Shown one piece after another: positions 1-11,641 of a DNA stretch of 64,000 nt; position 1 is the stretch's first letter, and each line of letters starts with the position of its first letter. The notes beneath the pieces were generated by a model. That model saw nothing but the letters and a program-made list of their open reading frames with translations. It made no database searches and was not told the origin of the DNA. The stretch spans positions 558,001 through 622,000 of the forward strand of contig NZ_JAEKJT010000003.1 in the NCBI RefSeq assembly GCF_017303055.1, written 5' to 3'. Origin of the DNA: Halomonas litopenaei. Lineage in GTDB: Bacteria > Pseudomonadota > Gammaproteobacteria > Pseudomonadales > Halomonadaceae. The translations under genes were made by a program, and so were the position numbers.

Positions 1-12
1 GCGCGCGGCGTA

Positions 13-687
13 TTATACCCACCCTCGCTCGGCAAATGACACCACTTCTGCGTCTCCCACCACAAAATGATCCAGCACACGGATATCGAACAGCCCCAGC
101 GCCTCCCTCAGTCGTTCGGTAATTCGTCGATCTGCGCCGCTGGGCTCGGCAACGCCGGACGGATGGTTATGACACAGGATCAGCGCTCCGGCCCCCAGAG
201 CGAGCGCCCTCTTGGCGACTTCTCGCGGATACACCGAGGCGCTGTCCAACGTGCCATGGAACAACACCTCGAATCGAATCACTCGGTGCTGGCTATCGAG
301 AAACAGCGCGGCGAAGACTTCGTGGTCAAGGTGGCGCAGCTGGGCGGCCAGGAAGGCCCTCACTCGACTGGGGGAATCCAACGGCTGACCCCGTTCAAGG
401 TGGCTCGCAAGGTGCCGGCGCGACATCTCCTGGGCAGCCTGCAGCTGGACGAACGTCGCCACCCCCAGGCCGCGCTGGGCGCAGACCTCTTGCTGGCGAG
501 CTTCAAGCAGCGCGCGCAGGCCACCAAACGCCACCAGTACATCCCGAGCCAGGTCCACGGCGGAGCGCCCTGCCACACCGACGCGCAGCAGGATCGCCAG
601 CAGCTCGGCATCTGACAGCGCACCGGGCCCCATGGTTAAAAGCTTTTCCCTGGGCCTTTCTCCTTCAGGCCAATCCCGTATCGACAT
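13..687 (-). CDS. radC: RadC family JAB-domain protein
   Basis: A 224-residue protein with the RadC layout: an N-terminal helix-hairpin-helix-like region (about residues 15-75) and a C-terminal JAB/MPN metalloprotease-like domain. The JAMM metal site is complete: Glu123, His173-Asn-His175-Pro-Ser-Gly, Ser183 and Asp186. The start is set by an AGGAGACAGGG ribosome site directly before the ATG. The gene is divergent from coaBC across a 355-base gap, as in Pseudomonas and E. coli (radC next to dfp/coaBC). The family's function is not settled; the old DNA-repair role of E. coli RadC has been withdrawn, so only a putative metallopeptidase activity is inferred. The stop lies 13 bases from the window edge. 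Confidence 0.93.
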   Translation of the reverse strand: MSIRDWPEGERPREKLLTMGPGALSDAELLAILLRVGVAGRSAVDLARDVLVAFGGLRALLEARQQEVCAQRGLGVATFVQLQAAQEMSRRHLASHLERGQPLDSPSRVRAFLAAQLRHLDHEVFAALFLDSQHRVIRFEVLFHGTLDSASVYPREVAKRALALGAGALILCHNHPSGVAEPSGADRRITERLREALGLFDIRVLDHFVVGDAEVVSFAERGWV

Positions 688-1042
688 CCCTGTCTCCTTT
701 ATGAACAGCGCTCTTGCCGCGCTTTCTGGTCAGCCTGTGTTATCCGCCCCTCTGGCCGCCCGCTGTTGTCAGCCTCTCTTGTCAGCCCCTCTTGTCAGCC
801 TTTCTAGTCAGCTCTTGTTGTCTGCCCTTCTTGTCTGCCTGTCTGACCGCCCTCCCGCTGCCTTGTCCCGCTGTGGGTGGCGGCCTTTCCCTGGGTAGCG
901 ATGCGCGCCAGTGTCGGCGAGCGCCGACATACCTGATGAGTCTAGTGGCATCAGCGATGACCTGGGACGGGGGTGCGCGGCTACGCATGATCCGACACCG
1001 GTGGTAAGGTAGGACTCTTACCCCGGTCGTGGATCGTTTTGC
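688..1042. other. radC-coaBC divergent intergenic region
   Basis: This 355-base gap separates two divergent genes. Positions about 764-850 hold a pyrimidine-rich degenerate tandem repeat (listed separately). Positions 1003-1022 hold a small inverted repeat, GGTAAG and CTTACC around an 8-base centre, shortly before the coaBC start, which could be an operator or part of the leader. I see no convincing coding frame and no unambiguous sigma70 promoter. Confidence 0.5.
764..850. repeat. degenerate 12-15 bp tandem repeat, TTGTCAGCC(C/T)(C/T)TC type
   Basis: About six imperfect copies of a pyrimidine-rich unit read (C)TTGTCAGCC followed by C/T-rich bases; later copies drift to TTGTCTGCC. It lies in the leader side of radC, so in the radC direction it reads as a purine-rich run of GACAAG repeats. 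No coding function is visible. Confidence 0.7.
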
Positions 1043-2344
1043 ATGCTTCAACCATCTTCCTCTACGCGCTATGGCCCTCCGGCGCTGCGCGCAGGACAGC
1101 GTGTGCTGCTTGGTATCAGCGCTGGCATTGCTGCCTATAAAAGTGCTGTGTTGGCTCGCTTGCTGGTGCAGGCAGGCTGCGAGGTCCAGGTTGTCATGAC
1201 GGAAGGGGCACAGGCCTTCATCACGCCGCTGACGCTGCAGGCGCTGACGGGACGTGCGGTGAGGACATCACTGCTGGATCCGGATGCGGAACTGGGCATG
1301 GGGCACATCGAGCTGGCACGCTGGGCCGACCTGATCCTGATCGCCCCCGCAACTGCCGACCTCATGGCACGCCTGGCCCAGGGCATGGCCAACGACCTGC
1401 TGACGACCGCCTGTCTGGCTAGCGATGCGCCACGAGTAGTGGCACCGGCCATGAACCAGGCCATGTGGAGCCATCCGGCTACGGCGCGCAATGCCGCCCA
1501 GCTGCGCGACGATGGATGGCAGTTGCTGGGCCCCGATCAAGGCGATCAAGCCTGCGGTGATGTAGGCCCTGGACGCATGATGGAGCCCGAGCAGATCGTC
1601 ACGGCCTTGTTCCGGGATACCACAGAGGCGACTGTCGCGGCACAGAGTGAAACGAGCACACCACCTTCCGCAGTGGCGCCCCATATCGTGATCACCGCAG
1701 GGCCGACGCGCGAGCCTCTGGATCCGGTGCGCTACCTGAGCAATCACAGCTCGGGCAAGATGGGATTTGCGCTGGCGCAGGCAGCTCGCGACAGCGGCGC
1801 CCGGGTCACGCTGATCGCTGGGCCTGTCAGCCTGCCTACCCCGGCCGGAGTGACTCGCATGGATGTGGATACCGCTGAGCAGATGCTCGCCGCGGCCGAA
1901 GGCCTAGTCGCCGAGTGCGACATCTTCATTGGCTGTGCAGCTGTGGCCGATTACCGCGCCGCGGCACCCGCCGAACACAAGATCAAGAAGCAGGAAGGCG
2001 AGGACGGTCTGACGCTGACACTGGTCAAGAACCCGGACATCATTGCCACCTTGGCGAGTCGTCACCCACGCCCCCTGATTGTCGGCTTCGCCGCCGAGAC
2101 CCGTGACCTCGAGCGCTACGCCAAGGACAAGCTCAGGCGCAAGAATCTTGACATGATCGTGGCCAATGACGTTTCCCGCGCAGGACTCGGCTTTGGCTCC
2201 GATCGCAATGCGGCATTATTGATGTGGCGCGACGGCGACCAGGTCAACACACGCCACGAGGCCGAACAGGACAAGACGCGCCTGGCCGAGGCTGTCATCG
2301 CCCAGGCCAGCGCCTGTCTTGCCGCTCGCCAGCACCACGACTGA
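1043..2344 (+). CDS. coaBC: bifunctional phosphopantothenoylcysteine decarboxylase / phosphopantothenate-cysteine ligase
   Basis: CoaBC (Dfp) carries out two consecutive steps of coenzyme A synthesis: CTP-dependent joining of cysteine to phosphopantothenate, and FMN-dependent decarboxylation to phosphopantetheine. The N-terminal CoaC flavoprotein half shows the [10 protein letters not shown] start, the PAMNQAMW substrate-binding motif and the CoaC cysteine in [13 protein letters not shown]. The C-terminal CoaB half begins near [13 protein letters not shown] and contains [16 protein letters not shown] and KIKK. At 433 residues it is slightly longer than E. coli CoaBC (about 406), mostly from an N-terminal extension and an Ala/Thr-rich linker between the two halves. 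It is followed by dut, the usual order. Confidence 0.96.
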   Translation: MLQPSSSTRYGPPALRAGQRVLLGISAGIAAYKSAVLARLLVQAGCEVQVVMTEGAQAFITPLTLQALTGRAVRTSLLDPDAELGMGHIELARWADLILIAPATADLMARLAQGMANDLLTTACLASDAPRVVAPAMNQAMWSHPATARNAAQLRDDGWQLLGPDQGDQACGDVGPGRMMEPEQIVTALFRDTTEATVAAQSETSTPPSAVAPHIVITAGPTREPLDPVRYLSNHSSGKMGFALAQAARDSGARVTLIAGPVSLPTPAGVTRMDVDTAEQMLAAAEGLVAECDIFIGCAAVADYRAAAPAEHKIKKQEGEDGLTLTLVKNPDIIATLASRHPRPLIVGFAAETRDLERYAKDKLRRKNLDMIVANDVSRAGLGFGSDRNAALLMWRDGDQVNTRHEAEQDKTRLAEAVIAQASACLAARQHHD

Positions 2345-2459
2345 CACTTCGCGCCGGTCGTGCGGTGCCGTGGCACTGTATCACTGCGGCCGACCATGCG
2401 GTCGCTGCACTACGCTCAACACGGGGGCCGGAAGCGCTCTCACGACTCAAGGATTTTGC

Positions 2460-2927
2460 ATGTCCAGCACAGCCACTCGCCCCACCATGGCGGTCAGGAT
2501 ACTCGACGAGCGCATCAAGGACCGCATGCCGCGCTATGCCACTGAAGGCTCCGCCGGCATGGACCTGCATGCGCTGCTCGATGCGCCGTTGACGCTGGCG
2601 CCAGGAGACTGCGAGCTGGTGCGCACCGGCCTCGCCATCCACATTGCCGACCCGGCACTGGCCGGGTTGATCCTGCCGCGCTCAGGCCTCGGCCACAAGC
2701 ACGGGATCGTGCTCGGCAATCTGGTCGGCCTGATCGACTCTGACTATCAGGGCGAACTGATGGTGTCCGTGTGGAACCGCTCGGACCGCTCCTTCACCCT
2801 GGAACCCTTTGAACGCCTCGCCCAGTACGTGCTGGTGCCGGTGGTTCAAGCCAACCTGGAAGTGGTCGACGACTTCTCCGCCAGCCTGCGCGGCGATGGC
2901 GGCTTCGGCAGTTCTGGCCGTCACTGA
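2460..2927 (+). CDS. dut: dUTP diphosphatase
   Basis: Trimeric dUTPase that hydrolyses dUTP to dUMP and pyrophosphate, keeping uracil out of DNA and supplying dUMP for thymidylate. All five family motifs are present: [32 protein letters not shown] and the C-terminal [10 protein letters not shown] arm. The ATG at 2460 gives 155 residues, close to the family's usual 151; an in-frame upstream ATG at 2319 would overlap the end of coaBC and add 47 unconserved residues. It lies between coaBC and algC in the Pseudomonas order. Confidence 0.95.
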   Translation: MSSTATRPTMAVRILDERIKDRMPRYATEGSAGMDLHALLDAPLTLAPGDCELVRTGLAIHIADPALAGLILPRSGLGHKHGIVLGNLVGLIDSDYQGELMVSVWNRSDRSFTLEPFERLAQYVLVPVVQANLEVVDDFSASLRGDGGFGSSGRH

Positions 2928-2975
2928 TCGCGACTCACCTGACCCAGCGCTACGTCAAAAGGAAAGGACCTGCCC

Positions 2976-5286
<2,311 letters not shown>

Positions 5287-5415
5287 TACCGCCCAGCGGC
5301 GCCAACAAGACTGACACGCAAGGAAGATGCGGTTCGCCAGCCAGATCGTCGAATCGCAAGGGAACTCGCCCGCCGGATAGCCTGGCGGGCCATCAACGAT
5401 AAAGAACTCGACACC

Positions 5416-6024
5416 ATGACGCAGGAAAACACCCCAAGCCGGCGGGACCAGATTCTGCAGGCCCTGGCCCTGATGCTGGAGGAAGACAGCGGCAAGCGCA
5501 TCACCATTGCTGCCCTGGCCCGACAGGTGGGCGTCTCGGAAGCCGCGCTCTATCGCCACTTTCCGAGCAAGGCCAGGATGTATGAAGGTCTGATCAGCTT
5601 TATCGAGGAAACCTTGTTTGAACGCATCACGCGTATCCTCGACGAGCAGCAGGAGGCGCTGCCACGCTGCCATCAGATCATGACCCTGGTGCTGGCCTTT
5701 GCCGAGAAGAACCCCGGACTGTCGCGCCTGCTCGGCGGCGATGTACTGACCGGTGAAACCGCCAGGCTACGCCTGCGCATTCACCAGCTGTTCGAGCGCC
5801 TGGAAACCCAGTTCAAGCAGGTACTCCGCGAGGCGGAACTTCGTGAGGGACGTCGTCTGGCCATGCCGGCGAGCGCCAGCGCGAATCTACTGACAGCACA
5901 GATCGAGGGGCGTATCGCCCAGTACGTGCGCAGCGACTATCGCCACCGTCCCACCGAGTACTGGGAAGATCAGTGGCCTGCGCTGTCGTCTCAGTTGCTC
6001 AGAGACAGCGCGGTGCCCGCCTGA
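5416..6024 (+). CDS. slmA: nucleoid occlusion factor SlmA (TetR family)
   Basis: A 202-residue TetR-fold protein with N-terminal helix-turn-helix (ITIAALARQVGVSEAALYRHF, about residues 29-50). In the SlmA family this domain binds scattered chromosomal sites while the C-terminal domain blocks FtsZ ring assembly over the nucleoid. Identification rests on the SlmA-like N-terminus SRRDQILQALALMLEE, the KARMYEGLISFIEETLF and NPGLSRLLGGD segments, and the location beside argB and dut. It is followed by a strong bidirectional terminator. Confidence 0.93.
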   Translation: MTQENTPSRRDQILQALALMLEEDSGKRITIAALARQVGVSEAALYRHFPSKARMYEGLISFIEETLFERITRILDEQQEALPRCHQIMTLVLAFAEKNPGLSRLLGGDVLTGETARLRLRIHQLFERLETQFKQVLREAELREGRRLAMPASASANLLTAQIEGRIAQYVRSDYRHRPTEYWEDQWPALSSQLLRDSAVPA

Positions 6025-6061
6025 TTCTGAGGGCTGCCGCGAACGGACCGGTCTTTACGCA

Positions 6062-6096
6062 AAGCGCCCGAACCTGACGGTTCGGGCGCTTCTTTT
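6062..6096. terminator. bidirectional intrinsic terminator between slmA and rpoH
   Basis: A perfect 13-bp stem (6062-6074 with 6079-6091) around a TGAC loop, followed on the plus strand by a T-rich run CTTTTC. It lies between the convergent slmA and rpoH genes and is likely to end both transcripts. Confidence 0.9.
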
Positions 6097-6179
6097 CGTG
6101 GGCTGGCACTGCTGCTGAACATAGCTTGCGTTTAGGCTTGCGTTCAGGCCAGTGCCGAAGGGACCTCCCCTACCGCCGC

Positions 6180-7046
6180 TTAGGCAGCCAGGGCATCGCC
6201 AAGACGCTCACGAATCTTCTTCATGGCGTTTTTCTCAAGCTGACGAATCCGCTCAGCCGATACCCCATAGACGTCCGCCAGCTCGTGCAGCGTCGCCTTG
6301 TTCTCGGCTAGCCAGCGCTGGGTCAGGATATCCCGGGAACGCTCATCCAGGTCCGCCAGCGCTCCTTGCAGGCGACGGGTGGCGTCTTCTTCCCAGTCGC
6401 TGTCCTCAAGCTGAGTCGCCGGATCCTGGCTGGCATCATCCAGATAATGCACCGGGGCCTGATACGCGCTTTCCTCGTCATCGGACGGAGCAGCATCGAA
6501 GCCGGCATCGTGGGAGGCCAGCCGGCCTTCCATTTCCCGCACCACCTCTGGCTTGACGTCCAGATCCTTGGCAATCGCATCGACTTCGTCGCTGTTCAGC
6601 CAGGCCAGACGCTTCTTGGCACCACGCAGGTTGAAGAACAACTTGCGCTGGGCCTTGGTGGTGGCGATCTTGACGATGCGCCAGTTGCGCAGCACGAACT
6701 CGTGGATTTCCGCCTTGATCCAGTGCACGGCGAAGGACACCAGCCTGACGCCCTGGGTCGGATCGAAACGCTTGACCGCCTTCATCAGGCCAACATTACC
6801 TTCCTGAATCAGGTCAGCCTGGGGAAGCCCATAGCCGGAGTAACTGCGTGCGATGTGCACGACAAAACGAAGATGGGACATGACCAGACGGCGGGCGGCT
6901 TCCAGATCACCTTCCTGTTGGAGGCGATGGGCCAGATCCTGCTCTTCTTCCACCGTCAGCAGGGGAATGCGGTTGACGGCTTGAATGTAGCCGTTCAGGT
7001 CGTGCCCCGGTGATAGATGACCCACCGGCAGAAGACTGTTGCTCAT
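6180..7046 (-). CDS. rpoH: RNA polymerase sigma-32 (heat-shock) factor
   Basis: Sigma-32 directs RNA polymerase to heat-shock promoters. The 288-residue protein has conserved region 2 ([27 protein letters not shown] and [22 protein letters not shown]), the RpoH-specific box QRKLFFNLR (about residues 137-145) and the region 4.2 helix-turn-helix [22 protein letters not shown]. It is the last gene downstream of ftsYEX, from which a 183-base leader separates it. That leader carries an RpoE-like promoter at 7091-7118, as at E. coli rpoH P3. Confidence 0.96.
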   Translation of the reverse strand: MSNSLLPVGHLSPGHDLNGYIQAVNRIPLLTVEEEQDLAHRLQQEGDLEAARRLVMSHLRFVVHIARSYSGYGLPQADLIQEGNVGLMKAVKRFDPTQGVRLVSFAVHWIKAEIHEFVLRNWRIVKIATTKAQRKLFFNLRGAKKRLAWLNSDEVDAIAKDLDVKPEVVREMEGRLASHDAGFDAAPSDDEESAYQAPVHYLDDASQDPATQLEDSDWEEDATRRLQGALADLDERSRDILTQRWLAENKATLHELADVYGVSAERIRQLEKNAMKKIRERLGDALAA

Positions 7047-7090
7047 GTGCAGATTGTCTCCTCGAAGACCAACAAGATTTCGAATGCACC

Positions 7091-7118
7091 TTGGAGGAAC
7101 ACACGCTCAAAAAGTTCC
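7091..7118 (-). promoter_or_regulatory. candidate sigma-E (RpoE) promoter of rpoH
   Basis: On the minus strand GGAACTT (7118-7112) is followed after 16 bases by TCCAA (7095-7091), close to the RpoE consensus GGAACTT-N15/16-TC(A/T)(A/G)A. Transcription would begin near 7085, about 40 bases before the rpoH ATG. Confidence 0.55.
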
Positions 7119-7229
7119 CCTTTCGTCGTATAGCCCTTCAGGGTGCTTCCGACGAAACCACCTGGTGGCGCCTCAGGCTTCGCTGACGACTCACGTGCGC
7201 TATGAGATGACCGTGCGCAACGTGATGAC

Positions 7230-8294
7230 CTAGCGGGGCTTGATGCCCGCCAGATGACGACTGACGGCGATCCAGGCACCTAACCAGCCCAATAGTGTAC
7301 TACAACTCAGCAATATTGTAGAACCAGCCAGCCCCAGCGCGGGCAGCTGATAGTGTGCCCCATAGCTCGCAGCCAGCGACGCTACCGGGGCTGACAGCCA
7401 GTCACTGCCAAGAGTGAGCAATGCCCAGGCCAGCAGGCCACCGCCGAGCCCATACCAGGCACCGCTGTAAAGGAACGGGCGGCGCACGAAGGCATGGGTG
7501 GCACCAATCAGCGTCACCACTTCGATTTCCTTGCGGCGATTCTCCACCGCCAGCCGGATCGTGTTGCCGACCACCAGCAACACCCCCAGTCCGAACAGTA
7601 CGCCTAACGCCAGCGTGACACGCCGTCCCACCTCGGCCAGCTGCCGCAAGCGTTCGATCCAGGCCAGATCAAGGCGTACCTCGGCAATGCCCGGCATGGC
7701 CGTCAGCCGTTCGGACAACGCCGTCATTGCCTCGGGTGACGGCGACTGCGGCGATATCACCACCGAAGCGGGCAGTGGATTGGTCTCGAGTCGGGCCAGC
7801 GCGTCGTCAAGACCAAGCGCCTGCTGGAACTCCGCCATGCCCTCAGCCGCGGTAATCAAGCGCGTACTGGCGATATTCGACTGTGCCTCGATGGCCTCGA
7901 GAATACGCTGGGCCTGGGCCTCATCCACGCCCTTGTCCAGATAGGCGGTCAAGGTGGCGCTGGCATCGAGCTCTGCATCGACCAGCTTGGCACTGTCCAG
8001 GGACAGCCACAGCGCACTAGGGAGCACCAAGGCAATGGCGATGGCCAGCATGGTCAGCAGGCTGCCCACCGGCTGGCGAATCAGCCGGCGCAGGCTGTCG
8101 AGGCACATGGCCCGGTGATGACGCAGCCATGACCGCCACTGTCCTTGCGGCCTGGCGGACTGCTGACGGGCACCACCCTGGGCCGGCGTACCCGCGGTTC
8201 GACCGGCTGGTCGGTCCGACCTGACGGCACCCCGACTGCGGGCTCCAGTGCTGCGCGGCGTGGCCGCTCTTCTACGGGGGGGATCTAGACTCAC
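7230..8294 (-). CDS. ftsX: cell division protein FtsX, permease-like
   Basis: FtsX is the membrane half of the FtsEX complex, an ABC-like mechanotransmitter that activates septal peptidoglycan hydrolases from inside the divisome. The 354-residue protein has an Arg-rich cytoplasmic N-terminus (about residues 1-75), a first membrane span (LLTMLAIAIALVLPSALWL), a periplasmic domain of about 100 residues, then three spans in the C-terminal FtsX permease domain. The N-terminal basic tail is longer than in E. coli. Its start overlaps the ftsE stop by 4 bases, so the two are translationally coupled. Confidence 0.94.
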   Translation of the reverse strand: MSLDPPRRRAATPRSTGARSRGAVRSDRPAGRTAGTPAQGGARQQSARPQGQWRSWLRHHRAMCLDSLRRLIRQPVGSLLTMLAIAIALVLPSALWLSLDSAKLVDAELDASATLTAYLDKGVDEAQAQRILEAIEAQSNIASTRLITAAEGMAEFQQALGLDDALARLETNPLPASVVISPQSPSPEAMTALSERLTAMPGIAEVRLDLAWIERLRQLAEVGRRVTLALGVLFGLGVLLVVGNTIRLAVENRRKEIEVVTLIGATHAFVRRPFLYSGAWYGLGGGLLAWALLTLGSDWLSAPVASLAASYGAHYQLPALGLAGSTILLSCSTLLGWLGAWIAVSRHLAGIKPR

Positions 8295-8959
8295 GCAGCC
8301 TCCTCATCACCCACCAGCCGTCCCTCGCTCAGGCGCAGGGTCCGGTGACGCAGGCGCGCAATCAGTGCCAGGTCGTGGCTGGCAATCATCACGGTGGTGC
8401 CGATGCGATGGAAATCTTCGAACAAGCCCATGATGTCAGCGGATAACTGGGGGTCCAGATTACCGGTGGGTTCGTCGGCCAGCAGCAGGGCCGGCTTGTT
8501 GACGACGGCACGGGCGATTCCAACACGCTGCTGCTCACCACCGGACAATTCGATCGGCAAGGCCTTCTCACGGTGCAACAGGCCGACCTTGTCGAGGGCG
8601 GCACGCACACGTCGAGCCGTATCTCGCGGCGGTAGTCCGCGGATTTCCAGCGGCAGCGCCACATTGTGATAGATGGAGCGATCAAACAGCAGCTGGTGAT
8701 CCTGAAACACCACACCAATCTGACGCCGGTAGAAGGGCAGCTGGCTCGAGTGCAGCTTGTCGATGTCGTGTCCGGCCACCAGCACGCGCCCTCGACTCGG
8801 GCGCTCCAGGCGCATGATCAAACGCAGCAACGAGCTCTTGCCGGCCCCGGAATGCCCGGTGAGAAACACCATTTCTCCGCGGGAAACACGGAAGTCGATA
8901 TTGGAAAGCGCCTCGAAGCGCCCTCCATAGCGCTTGCCGACGTGCTCGAAGGCGATCAT
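8291..8959 (-). CDS. ftsE: cell division ATP-binding protein FtsE
   Basis: ABC-type ATPase partner of FtsX at the division site. Walker A is GHSGAGKSS (about residues 35-43), the signature motif is LSGGEQQRV, Walker B is LLLADEPTG and the H-loop follows in MIASHD. Length 222 equals E. coli FtsE. It overlaps ftsY upstream and ftsX downstream by 4 bases each, giving one ftsY-ftsE-ftsX operon. Confidence 0.96.
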   Translation of the reverse strand: MIAFEHVGKRYGGRFEALSNIDFRVSRGEMVFLTGHSGAGKSSLLRLIMRLERPSRGRVLVAGHDIDKLHSSQLPFYRRQIGVVFQDHQLLFDRSIYHNVALPLEIRGLPPRDTARRVRAALDKVGLLHREKALPIELSGGEQQRVGIARAVVNKPALLLADEPTGNLDPQLSADIMGLFEDFHRIGTTVMIASHDLALIARLRHRTLRLSEGRLVGDEEAA

Positions 8960-10602
8960 TCGTCGCCGTCACTCGAGCGACGATCAAACAAGGCATCGAC
9001 AAAATCCTCTGCCTTGAACGGTCGCAGGTCATCGAGGCTCTCGCCGACACCGATAAAACGAATCGGCGTCTTGAGTTGCTTCGCCAGGGCAAAGATGACG
9101 CCGCCCTTGGCGGTGCCATCGAGCTTAGTCAGAGTAATCCCGCTGACCGGCACGGCCTCGTTGAAGGTCGCCGCCTGGGACAGAGCGTTCTGGCCAGTGC
9201 CTGCATCCAGTACCAGCATGACCTCATGGGGCGCATTGGCATCCAGCTTGCCCATCACGCGGTGAACCTTTTTCAGCTCTTCCATCAGGTGGGACTTGTT
9301 GTGCAGACGCCCCGCCGTATCGGCGATCAGCACGTCGACTCCGCGAGCCCGCGCAGCGGCCACCGCGTCGTAGATGACCGAGGCACTGTCGGCACCGGTG
9401 TGCTGAGCCACCACGGGAACGCTGTTGCGCTCGCCCCAGACCTTGAGCTGCTCGACCGCGGCGGCACGGAAGGTATCTCCCGCCGCCAGCATCACGCTCT
9501 TGCCCTCGCGCTGGAAGCGCTGGGTCAACTTGCCGATGGTGGTGGTCTTGCCCACCCCGTTGACGCCCACCACGAGAATCACAAAGGGTCCGCCATCTTC
9601 CGTGGTCAGGGTCAGCGGATCGCTGACCGCCCCCAGCATACTGGCCAGCTCCTGCTGCAGGGCACGATACAGCGCCTCGGGATCCTTCAGCTCCTTGCGC
9701 GACACTCGCTCGGTCAGTGCCTCGATAATCTCACTGGTCGCCTCGATCCCTACATCCGCCATCAGCAGCTGGGTTTCGATATCCTCGATGAGGTCGTCAT
9801 CGATCTGCTTGGCCCCCATGAACAGGTCGGCCAGCCCATCGCTAAGATTGGCCCGGGTCTTGCCCAGCCCCGCCCGCATGCGGGCAAACCACCCCTTTTT
9901 CTCTGCACCTTTATCGGCAGCCGCGGCCCTCGGCTTTTCCTGCAGCGCAGGCCCGCTGGAGCGGCTGGGCTCGATGACCTCGGCGTGCTCGAGACGCTGA
10001 GAGGAGGGCTCTAGCTCTAGCTCTGGCTCTGGCGACGCCTCGACCGTCGGCGCATTCTCGTGCCCCGCTTCGGTCTCGACGGGTCGCTGGGGAGCGGCAT
10101 CAGCGGCAGGCGTCCTTGTTTCGGAGGCCTCCGACGCTGCCTGAAGATCTCGCTCGGTCTTTTGCCCAGCCGCTGTCTCAACCCCTGTCTCAACCCCTGT
10201 CTCAACCCCTGACTCAGCACCCGGCTCGCGCTCTGATTGGGCCGCAGGTGTGGCTGCGGCCTCGGGCTCGGCCTGCGAGGTGCTGGCCTCACGCAAGGCG
10301 TCAGGCTCGATGGGCTCCGGCACCAGCGCCTCGGCAGGCTCGCCAGCTGCTTGCTGCTGAGACTCGCTGTGCTGTTGCGCCGATGTGACATCCGAGTCTG
10401 CCCCGTGCTCAGCGGCCGGAGTCGACCTTTCCTCATCAGCCCGAGGTGCCGCATCGGGGGACGACTCAGCGTGATCCGGCGTCTCAGCAGGACCCTCGCT
10501 CGACCGCGTCTCTTCCTCGCGGGATGCCAGGTCCTGTGACTGCTGATCCTCAACGGGTGTTTCACCCGACTGCTTCTTCTTGCGCTTGAAAATACCGAAC
10601 AT
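8956..10602 (-). CDS. ftsY: signal recognition particle receptor FtsY
   Basis: SRP receptor GTPase that docks Ffh-ribosome complexes at the inner membrane for co-translational insertion. The C-terminal NG domain (about residues 240-540) shows GVNGVGKTTTIGKL (G1), DTAGR (G3) and TKLDGTAKGG (G4). Residues about 10-230 form a long, highly acidic Glu/Ala-rich A domain of low complexity, including a short internal repeat with GVET units (about residues 131-143) encoded by 12-bp DNA repeats. Two Arg/Lys-rich stretches are at the extreme N-terminus and just before the N domain. First gene of the ftsYEX operon; the Ffh partner lies elsewhere in this window. Confidence 0.96.
   Translation of the reverse strand: MFGIFKRKKKQSGETPVEDQQSQDLASREEETRSSEGPAETPDHAESSPDAAPRADEERSTPAAEHGADSDVTSAQQHSESQQQAAGEPAEALVPEPIEPDALREASTSQAEPEAAATPAAQSEREPGAESGVETGVETGVETAAGQKTERDLQAASEASETRTPAADAAPQRPVETEAGHENAPTVEASPEPELELEPSSQRLEHAEVIEPSRSSGPALQEKPRAAAADKGAEKKGWFARMRAGLGKTRANLSDGLADLFMGAKQIDDDLIEDIETQLLMADVGIEATSEIIEALTERVSRKELKDPEALYRALQQELASMLGAVSDPLTLTTEDGGPFVILVVGVNGVGKTTTIGKLTQRFQREGKSVMLAAGDTFRAAAVEQLKVWGERNSVPVVAQHTGADSASVIYDAVAAARARGVDVLIADTAGRLHNKSHLMEELKKVHRVMGKLDANAPHEVMLVLDAGTGQNALSQAATFNEAVPVSGITLTKLDGTAKGGVIFALAKQLKTPIRFIGVGESLDDLRPFKAEDFVDALFDRRSSDGDE
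10174..10209. repeat. 12-bp tandem repeat inside ftsY
   Basis: Three exact copies of TGTCTCAACCCC (plus strand), encoding the repeated peptide GVET in the acidic domain of FtsY. The unit keeps the frame, so copy-number change would only lengthen the linker. Confidence 0.85.
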
Positions 10603-10821
10603 GGATGACCTGCCGCCTCAGCCGGTGAACGAACCGCCACATCCTACCACCCTGCCCGTCTTCTGTGGACTCGCAAGGCAGGCTGTCGAACTCACTAGCG
10701 GACCTGTCAGCGGCTTTTGCGCCGTTCAGGGTCCAACCCAACCACCACCCGACGAACAAAGATGACGCTGAGGCCGTCCTTGGCATGACGCAGCCACTCG
10801 GCACGGGTAAAATCTCTCGCC

Positions 10822-11448
10822 ATGAGCCGACATCGCCCTTCTCGACCGCGCCCCCGTCCCGGCGCCAAAACAGCAGCCACAGGCCGCGCCCCTGGCAAGC
10901 TGCGTATCATCGGTGGCGACCACCGACGCCGACTGCTGCCCGTCCTCGACAAACCAGGCCTGCGCCCGACGCCCGATCGCGTGCGCGAAACGCTGTTCAA
11001 CTGGCTTGGCGGTACGCTCTACGGCAAGCGAGTGCTGGACCTGTTCGCGGGTACCGGCGCCCTGGGCCTGGAAGCGTTATCACGCGGCGCCAGGGCCGCC
11101 ACCTTCGTCGAGCGTGATGGCCAGGTCGCCAAGGCCATCAACGACAACCTGGCCACGCTCTCCATCAGTAGCGCCGAGGTGATCACTCAAGATACCTTGA
11201 CGATGCTCTCGAACCCGCCCGAGGTAGCGTTTGACATCGCGTTTATCGACCCGCCCTTCCGCCAGGCACTGGCCGAACCCTGCTGTTCTGCGCTGGAGCA
11301 AGGCTGGCTGACCGACGATGCCTGGATCTATGTCGAGGTGGAAAGCGGACTGGAGCTGAGCGTACCGGAGCACTGGCATCTACACCGGGAGGTCAAGGCG
11401 GGCGACAGTTTTGGGCGGCTCTATCGGCGTCATACGACGTCGAGCTGA
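10822..11448 (+). CDS. rsmD: 16S rRNA (guanine966-N2)-methyltransferase
   Basis: RsmD methylates G966 of 16S rRNA near the P site. The Rossmann-fold methyltransferase core has LRIIGGDHRRR at its start, RPTPDRVRETLFNWL, the SAM loop VLDLFAGTGALGLEALSRGA and the catalytic FIDPPF motif (DPPF/NPPY class). An Arg/Pro-rich tail of about 25 residues precedes the core. It is divergent from ftsY across 219 bases, the conserved ftsY-rsmD arrangement. Confidence 0.95.
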   Translation: MSRHRPSRPRPRPGAKTAATGRAPGKLRIIGGDHRRRLLPVLDKPGLRPTPDRVRETLFNWLGGTLYGKRVLDLFAGTGALGLEALSRGARAATFVERDGQVAKAINDNLATLSISSAEVITQDTLTMLSNPPEVAFDIAFIDPPFRQALAEPCCSALEQGWLTDDAWIYVEVESGLELSVPEHWHLHREVKAGDSFGRLYRRHTTSS

Positions 11449-11641
11449 GCCCTCTTACCGCCCCTTACGACGTGCTTTCCAGGCCTCTCGACCATTGCGC
11501 TGTGCCCCGGAGGGATACCGGCACTCTCTATCAGACAGCGTCGCCGCGTCGCGACGCTTGTCCACCGACGAGCTCGGCGTTACGCTCATGCCATCGGGGC
11601 GCGCGTTGCGCCCTCACCCCACGTCATGTCAGGAGACGAGG

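Noticed and set aside
9076-10014. Open frame on the plus strand opposite ftsY
   Set aside because: It is antisense to the conserved GTPase domain of FtsY and has no recognisable domain or ribosome site.
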